DNA of 37,772 nt from Acidaminobacter sp. GTDB taxonomy: Bacteria > Bacillota > Clostridia > Peptostreptococcales > Acidaminobacteraceae. Below the pieces are notes generated by a model. The model was not told the origin of the DNA and did no database searches. It saw only the letters and a program-made list of their open reading frames with translations. The DNA lies in the NCBI RefSeq assembly GCF_030247605.1, contig NZ_JAOTSB010000026.1, forward strand, positions 1-37,772, written 5' to 3'. Position 1 is the stretch's first letter; each line of letters starts with the position of its first letter. Positions 24,464 through 32,316 of this stretch are shown one piece after another. The translations under genes and the position numbers were made by a program.

Positions 24464-24495
24464 ACCTTTCCCAAATTATAACTCTGCGCCTGTTG

Positions 24496-25722
24496 TCACT
24501 TAATCCTTCTGACACTTTCCAAAAGCCCGTCCTCACCGACATTCACCGCGTAAACTCTCGTTTCTGCTGCGGTTTCCGGTGCTTCCCACGGTCTGTAATA
24601 CCGGAAAGTCAAACGGACGCAGCCCATCGTAAGGACCTTGAAGGTCCAGGTGTGTTGCCCGCCTGCACCGACAACATTGGCTGAAGTCTGACCGCTGACA
24701 AAGGCATCGTGATCCAGGGCCAGGATGCCCTCCGGTGCCAAAGTGTAGGCCCAACTGTAGCCAGTGGTTGGATTCTCATCCAGCGTCAGTGTCAGGGACG
24801 TCACTGCATCCGCCACAACCCATTCAGGCGGCATGACGTCAAGGGCCTCGATGACATTCATCAGCATGGCGGCTGCCTCTGCTCTGGTAACGAGGCGATC
24901 CGGCTCAAACTTGCCATTGTCGCCGGAGATCAGGCCTAAGTTCTGAAGAGAGAGGATGTAGCCGCGACCATCGGCAGGAATCTTTTCGAAATCACTGAAA
25001 GGCGGTGCCATGCCAGGCCCCGGACCCTCTGATTTCTGAAGTTCCAGTGCTTTGGCCAGCATGACCGCCAGCTGGTAACGGTTCAGCGGCATCTGGCTGT
25101 AGGTCTGGCTCTGATTCATTATGCGGAGCGCCGTCTGGTCGCGAAGGGCATCCCTCGCCCACAACGGAATGAGTGACCAGTCTATGTCCATATCCAGCGC
25201 GGTGTAAGGCTCAATGCCCTTGAGGTCCCGAACCAGGTGGCCGGTCATAAGTACGCCTTCGAGGCCGGTGATGAGCCCCTGAGGATGAAATGTCCCATCC
25301 GGATAGCCGCTCGCGAGACCCCAAAGATAGGCCCAGCGGATGTGGTCCTTCGCCCAGTGGGTCTCGATGTCCGAGAAGCATAGGCGATACTGGTTGGTGT
25401 TGGCGGACTGAGTTTCCGCCATTGTCCTGAGTGCTGTTTCCAGCCGCTCCTGCAACTGCAGCTGAGCTTCATTGCTGAGCTGGAGCTGTTCTCTGAGCTG
25501 ACTTCTAAGGAGAAGCTGCTCCTCAGTCATAAGTTGAACGCGATCCTGATCGCGCATTTGAATCATAGGTTGGATACCACTGTTCATCATATCCTGCATT
25601 CGGTCACGGTCCTGCACTGCGCCGCTCGCGCCCGTTGTTTCTGCGGCAAAGCCAGGCAGTTGGACTGCCATGATTGTGAGTACCAGTGATAGGACCAGAA
25701 ATAGACTTAATAATTTACGCAT
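24496..25722 (-). CDS. Secreted S-layer-homology protein with C-terminal chagasin (I42) inhibitor-like domain
   Basis: This is a 408-aa exported protein. The signal peptide MRKLLSLFLVLSLVLTIMAV ends near GFAA. A Met/Gln-rich helical segment follows (about 30-110: RSQLREQLQLSNEAQLQLQE). SLH-like repeats (about 115-300) include CFSDIETHWAKDHIRWAYLWG with SGYPDGTFHP, and LGLISGDNGKFEPDRLVTRAEAA. The final about 95 residues match the chagasin/I42 cysteine-protease inhibitor fold: NPTTGYSW, GAGGQHTWTF and YRPWE are its three binding loops. The ATG at 25722 is preceded by GGAGGTG; an ATG at 25737 overlaps it. SLH repeats would tether the inhibitor to secondary wall polymer. Joining an inhibitor to SLH modules is unusual in my experience. 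Confidence 0.87.
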   Translation of the reverse strand: MRKLLSLFLVLSLVLTIMAVQLPGFAAETTGASGAVQDRDRMQDMMNSGIQPMIQMRDQDRVQLMTEEQLLLRSQLREQLQLSNEAQLQLQERLETALRTMAETQSANTNQYRLCFSDIETHWAKDHIRWAYLWGLASGYPDGTFHPQGLITGLEGVLMTGHLVRDLKGIEPYTALDMDIDWSLIPLWARDALRDQTALRIMNQSQTYSQMPLNRYQLAVMLAKALELQKSEGPGPGMAPPFSDFEKIPADGRGYILSLQNLGLISGDNGKFEPDRLVTRAEAAAMLMNVIEALDVMPPEWVVADAVTSLTLTLDENPTTGYSWAYTLAPEGILALDHDAFVSGQTSANVVGAGGQHTWTFKVLTMGCVRLTFRYYRPWEAPETAAETRVYAVNVGEDGLLESVRRIK

Positions 25723-25737
25723 GTTGTTCACCTCCAT

Positions 25738-25924
25738 GTCAGGTTATTCCTCGAGTTAGGTTTGAGATAGAGAAGGATCGAAGTGGGCTGCATATTATAT
25801 ATACCCATCCTAAAGAATAAATACCCGTTTGGCCGATGGTTACGTGCACCACCATCGGCTAATGTTCTTAGAGTGGGGGTATAAATATTAATACTCGATA
25901 GTATCTGACTTCAGGGGAAACAGT
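25738..25924. other. Intergenic region with small hairpin
   Basis: This region holds a stem GCCGATGGT / ACCATCGGC (about 25833-25859) and AT-rich flanks with TATACCC and GGGTATA blocks. I see no clear promoter pair or riboswitch. Confidence 0.4.
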
Positions 25925-26809
25925 CTATTTCTCTGAGGTAAAAAGCACTTTGCCATTTGAATCGAGGATGGTAATCCGTTCGCCCTGACCATAATCCCCG
26001 TTAAAACCGCTTGAAGGATCCAGATAAAAACCTTCAACATAATGATTGTAGATCAGTCCATTGACGTCTTCCATCACGGCCATCAACTCGTAACTCTGAC
26101 CTTTTTCGATGGTAATCTCCTCATTCAGCGGGATGATTATGTCCATGTTCAGCGCCGTCTCATGGCTTTTAACCGGCACACCGTCCAGCAGCTCCACGAG
26201 TTTGACGCTTTTCACGTCTGTCTGATATTTGTTTGGATCGAGGGCAATGTGGACTTCGCCCTGAAAACGCCATTTATTGGTGTTCGGTGGATTTGAAATT
26301 TGCCCGTTGTAATTGGCGCCCATGTTGGGGAGATAGTCGTAGCGCAGCGGGCCGTATGTTATCAGGTTTTCGAGTTCTTTCACATCGCCGTTTTCAAAGA
26401 CTATTGTAGGATGAAGTTCCTCAAATACGGAAACCTCAACAGTACCTTCAAGGGCGTAGCTGGAACCGGGTGTCATAATTGCTTCCTGGCCGTTGATGAT
26501 GAGCTTGGCCATGGTTCCCTGTTCGAGGCGCTTTGGCATTACTGTAACCCGGACAGGCACTTTGAAGGTTTCGGGATCCATGTCACCAAAATCTAGGGTG
26601 TGAGAAGACAGCAGACTGGCCTGCTCATTGAGTTTTTGCTCGATAGTACTGGATATGCCGTTAATCCGCGAATCCATACCCTGTAATTGGGACTGAAGCT
26701 GATTACTCTGCTGGCTAAGACTCTGGCTCAGACTGCCCATTCTTAATACTGTGTAAGCGTTCAGAATCAGGGATAGGATGAGCAGCAGGGTTAGATGTTT
26801 CGTCTTCAT
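25925..26809 (-). CDS. Membrane-anchored or secreted protein of unknown function
   Basis: No family was recognised for these 294 aa. The N-terminus is a hydrophobic segment (residues about 5-24, LTLLLILSLILNAYTVL) that acts as a signal or anchor. A coiled coil follows (about 25-72: SLSQSLSQQSNQLQSQLQGM and on to EQKLNEQ). The rest is predicted beta-rich and extracytoplasmic, with several Pro/Asn-rich loops (YLPNMGANYNGQISNPPNTNKW) and no Cys. GGAGGT lies 10 bp before the ATG. It is divergent from the HExxH lipoprotein (117 bp apart) and upstream of the SLH-inhibitor gene on the same strand. An envelope sensor or scaffold role is possible but unsupported. Confidence 0.75.
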   Translation of the reverse strand: MKTKHLTLLLILSLILNAYTVLRMGSLSQSLSQQSNQLQSQLQGMDSRINGISSTIEQKLNEQASLLSSHTLDFGDMDPETFKVPVRVTVMPKRLEQGTMAKLIINGQEAIMTPGSSYALEGTVEVSVFEELHPTIVFENGDVKELENLITYGPLRYDYLPNMGANYNGQISNPPNTNKWRFQGEVHIALDPNKYQTDVKSVKLVELLDGVPVKSHETALNMDIIIPLNEEITIEKGQSYELMAVMEDVNGLIYNHYVEGFYLDPSSGFNGDYGQGERITILDSNGKVLFTSEK

Positions 26810-26926
26810 GGTTTTATTGACCTCCAGCGAATTTTTTCATACTACAACACGGGAATGATCTTTATTAAGGCTCGCCTTTTGTCTTTACCCATTTGTTATA
26901 GTGTTAACCTGGTTAGGAGGATTTAT

Positions 26927-28144
26927 ATGAACATGTCAGTTCGACGTGTCATTAAAATTGGGTTTGCTATTGTTCTGTTGATTTCCTTGATATTTGGCAT
27001 TGTAGGTTGCCGCCAGCGTGACAGCGAAGGTGCAGGCGTGCCTGAACGTGAATCTGCATTGCCTGATGGATTGACTACTGAAGAGCTAGCGGTGTATGAG
27101 GCTATAGATGCGGTCATTGCAATACAGCAAGACAGCGTTCGGGCAAAGGACAGTGGCTTATACTTGTCCACCATTGATGGCAGCAATGAGACTTATATGA
27201 ATGAAGCGACCTATTTTGCTCATAGGCTGGCTAGTGCTGATATCTCTAACTTTAACATGAACCTGCTTGGGATCTCTATCGAGGGGGATAACAGCGCTGT
27301 CGCAGAGATCCAGCAGAGCTATAGGTTGAACGACCAGCTAAACACCGTCACCTACCGTGAACGCTTTGTTAAGTCAGGTGCGTCGTGGCTGGATCATGAT
27401 GTCGCATTTGAAGAAAAAGAAGTTGGGGTCATAAAAGTATTCTATATGCCTGAGGTTGGTAATCCTGAGGACTTTATTGAGCTCATTGAAAAAAGTCTTG
27501 ATAACGTCGATGAAACCTTCCCTGATTCACTGGCCGAAAATGTTGAAATCAAGCTCTTCAGCGACAGGGAGCTGCTGCGTCAGAAAACAGACCTTGGAAT
27601 CGCCTGGCTCTTCACCGGCTGGGCGGAAGAAGGACATGCCATTAAAGCGTTTACCGGACGCGAGCCTGAATACAACTATGAAGCACTGTTTACGCATGAG
27701 CTGATTCACAAATTGACCATTTCGGTGTCCAAAGGAAATATGCCCATCTGGTTTGCAGAGGGATTGGCAATCCATTATGGCACCTTTAGAGTCAACGGTT
27801 CTACTTATATGGATGATGGCACGGTTTCTATGGATGACATAAAAATTTCAGTAAGAGAATTGTCAGAAACGCACCTTGAACTACTCACCGATCAGACCGA
27901 TATCCTCACCTATTATGCAACTGCCGGCATGGTGGTCCGTTATCTCGCCGAAACTTATGGCGATGATCAAGTTTTCGGGCTTTATCAAGCCCTGGGCAAC
28001 TATCCATTCAATGATATTGCTTCCGATCCCGCCTGGGGACAACATTCTGATGAACGCCTGCGCGCAGTCCTCCAAGACATTTTAAACCTCGATATGACTG
28101 AGCTCAGCGAGGGCTACCTTGAGTGGATTGACCTTCAGAGCTGA
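26927..28144 (+). CDS. Lipoprotein with HExxH peptidase motif (MA-clan-like)
   Basis: This is a 405-aa exported lipoprotein. The signal ends in the lipobox IVGC (Cys28). A domain of about 140 residues with an NTF2-like look (EAIDAVIAIQQDSVRAKDSGLYLSTI at its start) precedes a gluzincin-type region: HELIH at 257-261 and the third ligand region WFAEGLA (Glu278), 17 residues later. TTAGGAGG lies 6 bp before the ATG at 26927. The in-frame stretch back to 26795 has no ribosome site and overlaps the divergent gene. It would act on proteins outside the membrane, but no substrate is evident. A tandem repeat array follows 42 bp after the stop. Confidence 0.85.
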   Translation: MNMSVRRVIKIGFAIVLLISLIFGIVGCRQRDSEGAGVPERESALPDGLTTEELAVYEAIDAVIAIQQDSVRAKDSGLYLSTIDGSNETYMNEATYFAHRLASADISNFNMNLLGISIEGDNSAVAEIQQSYRLNDQLNTVTYRERFVKSGASWLDHDVAFEEKEVGVIKVFYMPEVGNPEDFIELIEKSLDNVDETFPDSLAENVEIKLFSDRELLRQKTDLGIAWLFTGWAEEGHAIKAFTGREPEYNYEALFTHELIHKLTISVSKGNMPIWFAEGLAIHYGTFRVNGSTYMDDGTVSMDDIKISVRELSETHLELLTDQTDILTYYATAGMVVRYLAETYGDDQVFGLYQALGNYPFNDIASDPAWGQHSDERLRAVLQDILNLDMTELSEGYLEWIDLQS

Positions 28145-28186
28145 CCTCTCAAACTCTCGAAGCTCTGGTACAAAAGTAAAATGGGG

Positions 28187-28417
28187 GTCAGTCACTCAGT
28201 TGAGTTTGGTGTCAGACACTCAGTTAAACTCGGTGTCTGACACTCAGTTGAACTCGGTGTCTGACACTCAGTTGAACTCGGTGTCTGACACTCAGTTGAA
28301 CTCGGTGTCTGACACTCAGTTGAACTCGGTGTCTGACACTCAGTTGAACTCGGTGTCTGACACTCAGTTGAACTTGGTGTCTGACACTCAGTTGAACTTG
28401 GTGTCAGTGACTGTAAT
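28187..28417. repeat. 24-bp tandem repeat array made of the GTGTCTGACAC palindrome, copy f
   Basis: Eight complete 24-bp units repeat with exact period 24 (GTCTGACACTCAGTT starts at 28211, 28235, 28259 and so on to 28379). Degenerate end units lie at 28187 and 28403. Each unit reads as a quasi-palindrome AACTCGGTGTC-T-GACACTCAGTT, the same core as the dispersed intergenic copies. The inner units are identical; the first and last two carry TTGG or TCAG variants. Confidence 0.9.
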
Positions 28418-28433
28418 ATATCTGTAACATTAG

Positions 28434-28485
28434 CAAAAAATTGGGGAACGGGTGCAACTTTTAGTTGTGCCCGTTCCCCAATTTA
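28434..28485. terminator. Strong hairpin, probable bidirectional terminator
   Basis: The stem AAATTGGGGAACGGG.GCAAC / GTTG.GCCCGTTCCCCAATTT has a 5-nt loop. It lies after the lipoprotein gene and its repeat array, facing the end of the pentapeptide gene. Confidence 0.8.
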
Positions 28486-28524
28486 CTGCTCATAAATTTT
28501 ATTTCAACTATTACAAATCACTGC

Positions 28525-29424
28525 CTACACCCAATGCACCGGCCTGTCCAAAATCTCCGGTAAGCGAGTTTCTCTATCCCCTTTGGCCGAGTTGACTTGG
28601 GCCTGGGTTAGGTAAAGCGCTCCTGACAAATTTGCGCCACTCAGATTGGAATCCCTGAGATCCGCGCCAATCAGCTCCGCACCGCTGAGATCCGAATGAC
28701 GTAGATCTGAAGCAATCAAAATTGCACCTCTTAAATTCGCGCCTTTGAGATTCATATCACTGAGCTTCGCCCCTGCCAGATCCGCATAACGACCCAGCCG
28801 CTGCCTTACAGCCTGCGGCGCAGCTTTTCCGTTCCCATAGACACCTCTAACCTGCTCGCCGACTTCAATGAGCAGCGCGTTTGACTTACCCCTCAGCGCA
28901 TTCATATCAATCTTCTTCAATGCCTCAGCATCCAAGCAGGTCAAACGGTCAACTTCCTGCAATTCCTCGTGGAGGGCCCTTCGAAGCCGCTTACCGTCGC
29001 ACTGCTCCAGGCCTTCACTGAGATACCAGAGCAGCTCGTAGAGATGGCGCATCACCACGAAAGCATCAAACATAGGGCGAGCAAGTTTTGGTGCGGTCCT
29101 CCAGCTCTGCAAAGGAAAGGTCACTCTGGACACCCTTTGCCCGGCACCCAGGCAGTCAAAGCCTATGCAGCCTTTGTAACCCCGGACGGCAAGGGAATGA
29201 TGGACCTCACATTTAAAGTTCGCCATTAAATACGGGCAGGGCTTTCCAGGCGCCTTGTCCAGCGGAAAGCCCTCTGAAGCCGAGAAGTGCAGTGCGACGC
29301 AGCACAGACCATAACACTCCGGACAATCCGACTTCAGAACCCTCAGCCGCCATTCTTTAAGTGCACTAATATTCCCTGCTTCCAGTGGAACAGGGGTGAT
29401 ACCAGGATCTTTAACTTCAGTCAT
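28525..29424 (-). CDS. Pentapeptide-repeat protein with Cys-rich N-terminal domain
   Basis: This is a 299-aa cytoplasmic-looking protein. The N-terminal part has eight or more Cys in a pattern suggestive of metal or Fe-S binding: CPECYGLCC near 34-42, CPYL, FKCEVHH, and GCIGFDCLG near 86-92. A helical middle follows. A C-terminal right-handed beta-helix of about nine A(D/N)LxG-type pentapeptides (residues about 218-270: ADLAGAKLSDMNLKGANLRG and so on) completes it. Similar Cys-rich pentapeptide proteins are known in Gram-positives, but their role is unknown; some pentapeptide proteins protect gyrase. A purine-rich site precedes the ATG. It is apparently a single gene. Confidence 0.85.
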   Translation of the reverse strand: MTEVKDPGITPVPLEAGNISALKEWRLRVLKSDCPECYGLCCVALHFSASEGFPLDKAPGKPCPYLMANFKCEVHHSLAVRGYKGCIGFDCLGAGQRVSRVTFPLQSWRTAPKLARPMFDAFVVMRHLYELLWYLSEGLEQCDGKRLRRALHEELQEVDRLTCLDAEALKKIDMNALRGKSNALLIEVGEQVRGVYGNGKAAPQAVRQRLGRYADLAGAKLSDMNLKGANLRGAILIASDLRHSDLSGAELIGADLRDSNLSGANLSGALYLTQAQVNSAKGDRETRLPEILDRPVHWV

Positions 29425-29527
29425 AGTTCACCTTCAAATCCTTTCACATTCATATATGTAACCAGAGCAAGCCTATAGCATGCCAAAGCACCGGACTCAC
29501 ACCCAGCGCCCAAGAATACCACAACGC

Positions 29528-30403
29528 CTATTTGTATCCTGCCGCTATGGCGTAGACATTCGAAATCCTTCGTTCCGGTACGACTGGCTTCAAATAAAGG
29601 TCATACAGCCTAGACGGCGGATAATCCTCCGCCCGCGTGAAACCCCGATCCAGCAAAAATCCCTCAGCCGCGCCCTGCTCAATCCCAGACAAAATAGGCT
29701 CATGGAACACGAACTTCAGCGAATTCATATGCTGAATCACCTTGCTCTTGATCCGCCCGTCCAGTGCCGCAGCATAAACATAATCGAACAGCACCATGGA
29801 CCCCGCGCCAGCGTGCTGTACCACAAATCCCAAAGTCTCCCGCACCGCCGCCTCCGGCAGGTACATAACGACCCCCTCGAGGGTAAACATGGTGGGCAGA
29901 CCTGGGTCGTACCCAGCCTCAACCAGACAAGACAATAAATCATCCACCGTAAAATCCACGGGCACATAGGATACATAATCCGGCAGCGCGCCAAAACGCA
30001 TTTCGACCCGCTCTTTTTTCACACCCTGTGACGCCGGATGGTCCACCTCAAAAGTCCGCACCCCGGCAAGCTGGTCCCTAAACCGGTACGCCCTGGAATC
30101 CAGCCCCGCTCCGAGGATGATGTATTGGAGACAACCATCGGCAGCGCCTTTTAACACGAAGTCATCGAACAACCGGGTCCGGACGGCCATATAGCCGGAA
30201 ACGCCCGTGCCCTTCTTTTCAAACGCCCAGTCCATAAAGCGCGTCGGGAGCGGCTGGCAGAGCCTCGCCGTGAGACGCGCCCACCAGGCCATGAGCGGAT
30301 AGGCCAGCTCGTCAGAGCATATGCGCGTCGCCGCCGGCCGCTGGGACTCATAAAACCGCATGTAGGCAACACCTTCCGCGGTACCGCTCGACAGGTTCTT
30401 CAT
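29528..30403 (-). CDS. Class I SAM-dependent methyltransferase, LCM-like (PF04072 type)
   Basis: These 291 aa resemble leucine-carboxyl-methyltransferase-like enzymes found in clostridia and actinobacteria. The SAM site is visible in CLQYIILGAGLDSRAYRF (about residue 93) with the acidic strand end TFEVDHPASQ. The downstream motif FTLEGVVMYLPEAAVRETL (about 170) is typical of this family. GGAGGG lies 8 bp before the ATG. It follows the OadG-like gene by 15 bp and is likely the end of that operon. The acceptor substrate is unknown. Confidence 0.9.
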   Translation of the reverse strand: MKNLSSGTAEGVAYMRFYESQRPAATRICSDELAYPLMAWWARLTARLCQPLPTRFMDWAFEKKGTGVSGYMAVRTRLFDDFVLKGAADGCLQYIILGAGLDSRAYRFRDQLAGVRTFEVDHPASQGVKKERVEMRFGALPDYVSYVPVDFTVDDLLSCLVEAGYDPGLPTMFTLEGVVMYLPEAAVRETLGFVVQHAGAGSMVLFDYVYAAALDGRIKSKVIQHMNSLKFVFHEPILSGIEQGAAEGFLLDRGFTRAEDYPPSRLYDLYLKPVVPERRISNVYAIAAGYK

Positions 30404-30418
30404 GGCAATCCCTCCAGA

Positions 30419-30541
30419 TCACTTCACCGGAAACACCTTGTTCAGCAGCTTAATCATCAGGTAAATCAGGAACACAATCGAAAAAATGCCCGACATCCCG
30501 CGCCACATGAGCTCGAGGGACATGAGAAACGTTTCATTCAT
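30419..30541 (-). CDS. OadG-related small membrane subunit
   Basis: This 40-aa membrane peptide starts MNETFLMSLELMWRGMSGIF. It has one hydrophobic helix (GIFSIVFLIYLMIKLLNKVF). It lies immediately downstream of the OadB-type gene, with an AAGGGG ribosome site 8 bp before the ATG, and its stop is 15 bp before the methyltransferase gene. Size, topology and position fit the OadG-related small subunits of sodium-pump decarboxylases, which help assemble the beta subunit. It is easily missed because of its length. Confidence 0.78.
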   Translation of the reverse strand: MNETFLMSLELMWRGMSGIFSIVFLIYLMIKLLNKVFPVK

Positions 30542-30571
30542 GGAATCATCCCCTTTTCAGATTCGCCCGGG

Positions 30572-31699
30572 CTACAGGCTCTGCACCAGCATCAGAATCA
30601 AACCGCCGGCCAGCACCGACGCGATCTGCCCGCCCACGTTGGCCCCCACCGCATACATCAAAATGAAATTCTGGCTGTCCTCTTTCTGCGCCATTTTCTG
30701 GATCACCCGCGCAGACATTGGAAACGCAGAGATGCCGGCAGCGCCAATCATCGGGTTGATTTTTTCCTTACGGAAGAGGTTGATCAGCTTCGCAAAGAGT
30801 ACCCCGCCGATGGTATCAAACACAAACGCAATCAGTCCCATACCTATGATGAGACCGGTCTGAGGCGTCAGGAACCGCTCGGCCTGCATGGTCGTTGAAA
30901 TGGTCAGTCCCAGAAGTATAGTCACAATGTTGACGAGCTCATTCTGAGCAGACTTCGCCAGCCTGTCGAGCACGCCGCACTCTCTCAAGAGGTTGCCGAA
31001 CATGAGAAAGCCAATCAGCGGCACTGCGTTTGGCGCTACCAGCCCCGTCAAAATGGTGATAACAATTGGAAAGACAATGCGCGTCGTTTGCGAGACATTT
31101 TCCGCCTTATAATGCATGCGAATCTGACGTTCTTCCTTGGTCGTGACCAACCTGATCGCAGGAGGCTGGATCACCGGTACCAGGGCCATATAGCTATAAG
31201 CCGCCACCGATATTGGGCCCAGCAGCTCCTTGGCAAACTGATTCGCGACGTAAATGGAGGTAGGGCCATCCGCCGCGCCTATAATTCCAATCGCCGCAGC
31301 CTCTTTAATGCTGAAACCGGCCAAAGTCGCCACAGCAACGGTGAAAAAGATGCCAAACTGCGCAGCAGCGCCAAAGAGCAGCATAAAGGGATTGTGGAGG
31401 ATCGGCCCAAAATCGATCATGGCGCCAATCCCAATAAAGATCAGAAGGGGAAAAAGCTCAGTTGCAATGCCCATATCAAACAGGACATTAAGCACACCCT
31501 CTACGGCGGTGCCCTGAATCACTTGAGTGATGGCGCCCGACATAGGCAGATTGACCATAATGGCGCCAAAGCCCATGGGCAGCAGGAGCGCGGGCTCAAA
31601 GTCCTTTGCGACCGCCAGATAAATCAGCGTGCCGGCGATAATCCACATTACAATTTGCTGAGGGGTCACGGCCATGAGGCCGCTTAAGAATATATCCAT
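30572..31699 (-). CDS. oadB: Sodium ion-translocating decarboxylase beta subunit
   Basis: This is the integral membrane subunit of a biotin-dependent decarboxylase that couples decarboxylation to sodium export. The 375 aa contain about ten hydrophobic helices. The catalytic and sodium-site motif GIIGAADGPTSIYVANQ is near residue 120-140, and GFLMFGNLLRECGVLDRL and the C-terminal NFILMYAVGANVGGQIASVLAGG are typical. The start is the ATG at 31699, 7 bp after GGAGG; further upstream in-frame sequence is only palindromic repeat. Alpha and biotin-carrier subunits are not in this window, so the substrate (oxaloacetate, methylmalonyl-CoA or glutaconyl-CoA) cannot be told; the symbol is by family. 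Confidence 0.92.
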   Translation of the reverse strand: MDIFLSGLMAVTPQQIVMWIIAGTLIYLAVAKDFEPALLLPMGFGAIMVNLPMSGAITQVIQGTAVEGVLNVLFDMGIATELFPLLIFIGIGAMIDFGPILHNPFMLLFGAAAQFGIFFTVAVATLAGFSIKEAAAIGIIGAADGPTSIYVANQFAKELLGPISVAAYSYMALVPVIQPPAIRLVTTKEERQIRMHYKAENVSQTTRIVFPIVITILTGLVAPNAVPLIGFLMFGNLLRECGVLDRLAKSAQNELVNIVTILLGLTISTTMQAERFLTPQTGLIIGMGLIAFVFDTIGGVLFAKLINLFRKEKINPMIGAAGISAFPMSARVIQKMAQKEDSQNFILMYAVGANVGGQIASVLAGGLILMLVQSL

Positions 31700-31759
31700 T
31701 TTCAGTCCTCCAGAGGGGCGAAATAGGGGCGAGGGAATGTTGGATGACGGTTGGGACCT

Positions 31760-31853
31760 GATGAAACTCGGTGCGATGAAACTCGGGGTCAATAGGCGAC
31801 AGCCGCTGAGATGAAACTCGGTGTCTGACACCAAGTTTCAACACCGAGTTTCA
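31760..31853. repeat. Compound palindromic intergenic repeat, copy g
   Basis: ATGAAACTCGG occurs three times (31761, 31776 and 31811 regions). A GGGGTCAATAGGCGACAGCCGCTGA core is followed by GGTGTCTGACACC and two right arms AAGTTTCA and CCGAGTTTCA. It looks like one copy inserted in, or recombined with, another. It lies between the rhodanese and OadB genes. Confidence 0.75.
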
Positions 31854-32291
31854 CTGCACTACCTCATACGGCCAATCCATAATGCCGCCCAGATCAAAGA
31901 CATTCTGATAGCCCAACTCCACCATCATAGCCGTCGCAGCACCGCTGCGGCTGCCACTGCGGCAATAGACAAAATAGACGGCGTCCTTGTCGGGAAACAC
32001 ATCCGCTGCGTTCTTTTGAATCTGGTCCACCGGCAGAAGCACTGCACCCTCAATGTGGCCGCTGTCAAACTCTTCTTTGGTTCTGACGTCCACTAGAATG
32101 ATAGCTTCGTCTGAATCCAACCGTTCCTTAGCTTCTTCAGGCGTGATGTCCTGCACCGTGGCTTTCGCCGGCTGTTCCGGCTGTTCCACCTGTTCTCCGC
32201 CTGTTGACGGCGCCGCTGGCGCCGGCTCACCGGCACAGGCTGACAGCGAAACGCTCAGGGCAATGACTAGCATTAAAATCCATCGTCTCAT
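31851..32291 (-). CDS. Rhodanese-like lipoprotein
   Basis: This is a 146-aa exported lipoprotein with a sulfurtransferase-fold domain. The signal MRRWILMLVIALSVSL ends at the lipobox LSAC. A Pro/Glu-rich linker follows, then a rhodanese domain (about 45-146) with DVRTKEEFDSGHIEGAVLLP and the active-site loop VYCRSGSRSG (catalytic Cys). The ATG at 32291 has AGGAG 8 bp upstream; an in-frame GTG at 32300 overlaps this site. An extracytoplasmic sulfur-transfer or thiol role is likely. It follows the PPOX gene closely. Confidence 0.9.
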   Translation of the reverse strand: MRRWILMLVIALSVSLSACAGEPAPAAPSTGGEQVEQPEQPAKATVQDITPEEAKERLDSDEAIILVDVRTKEEFDSGHIEGAVLLPVDQIQKNAADVFPDKDAVYFVYCRSGSRSGAATAMMVELGYQNVFDLGGIMDWPYEVVQ

Positions 32292-32316
32292 ATAGGTCAC
32301 TCCTCAAATGAAAGTG

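Noticed and set aside
25738..25924. Possible c-di-GMP or other riboswitch upstream of the SLH protein gene
   Set aside because: Only a simple GCCGATGGT hairpin is seen; the conserved core of known riboswitch classes could not be recognised.
26795..26926. N-terminal extension of the lipoprotein gene
   Set aside because: No ribosome site; it overlaps the divergent gene and would hide the signal peptide. The start at 26927 has an ideal ribosome site.
28187..28417. CRISPR array
   Set aside because: The units are contiguous with no unique spacers, and no cas genes are present.
28119..28427. Reading frame coding for repeated SDTQLNSV units
   Set aside because: It is an in-frame reading of the 24-bp tandem DNA repeat, overlaps the end of the lipoprotein gene and has no ribosome site.
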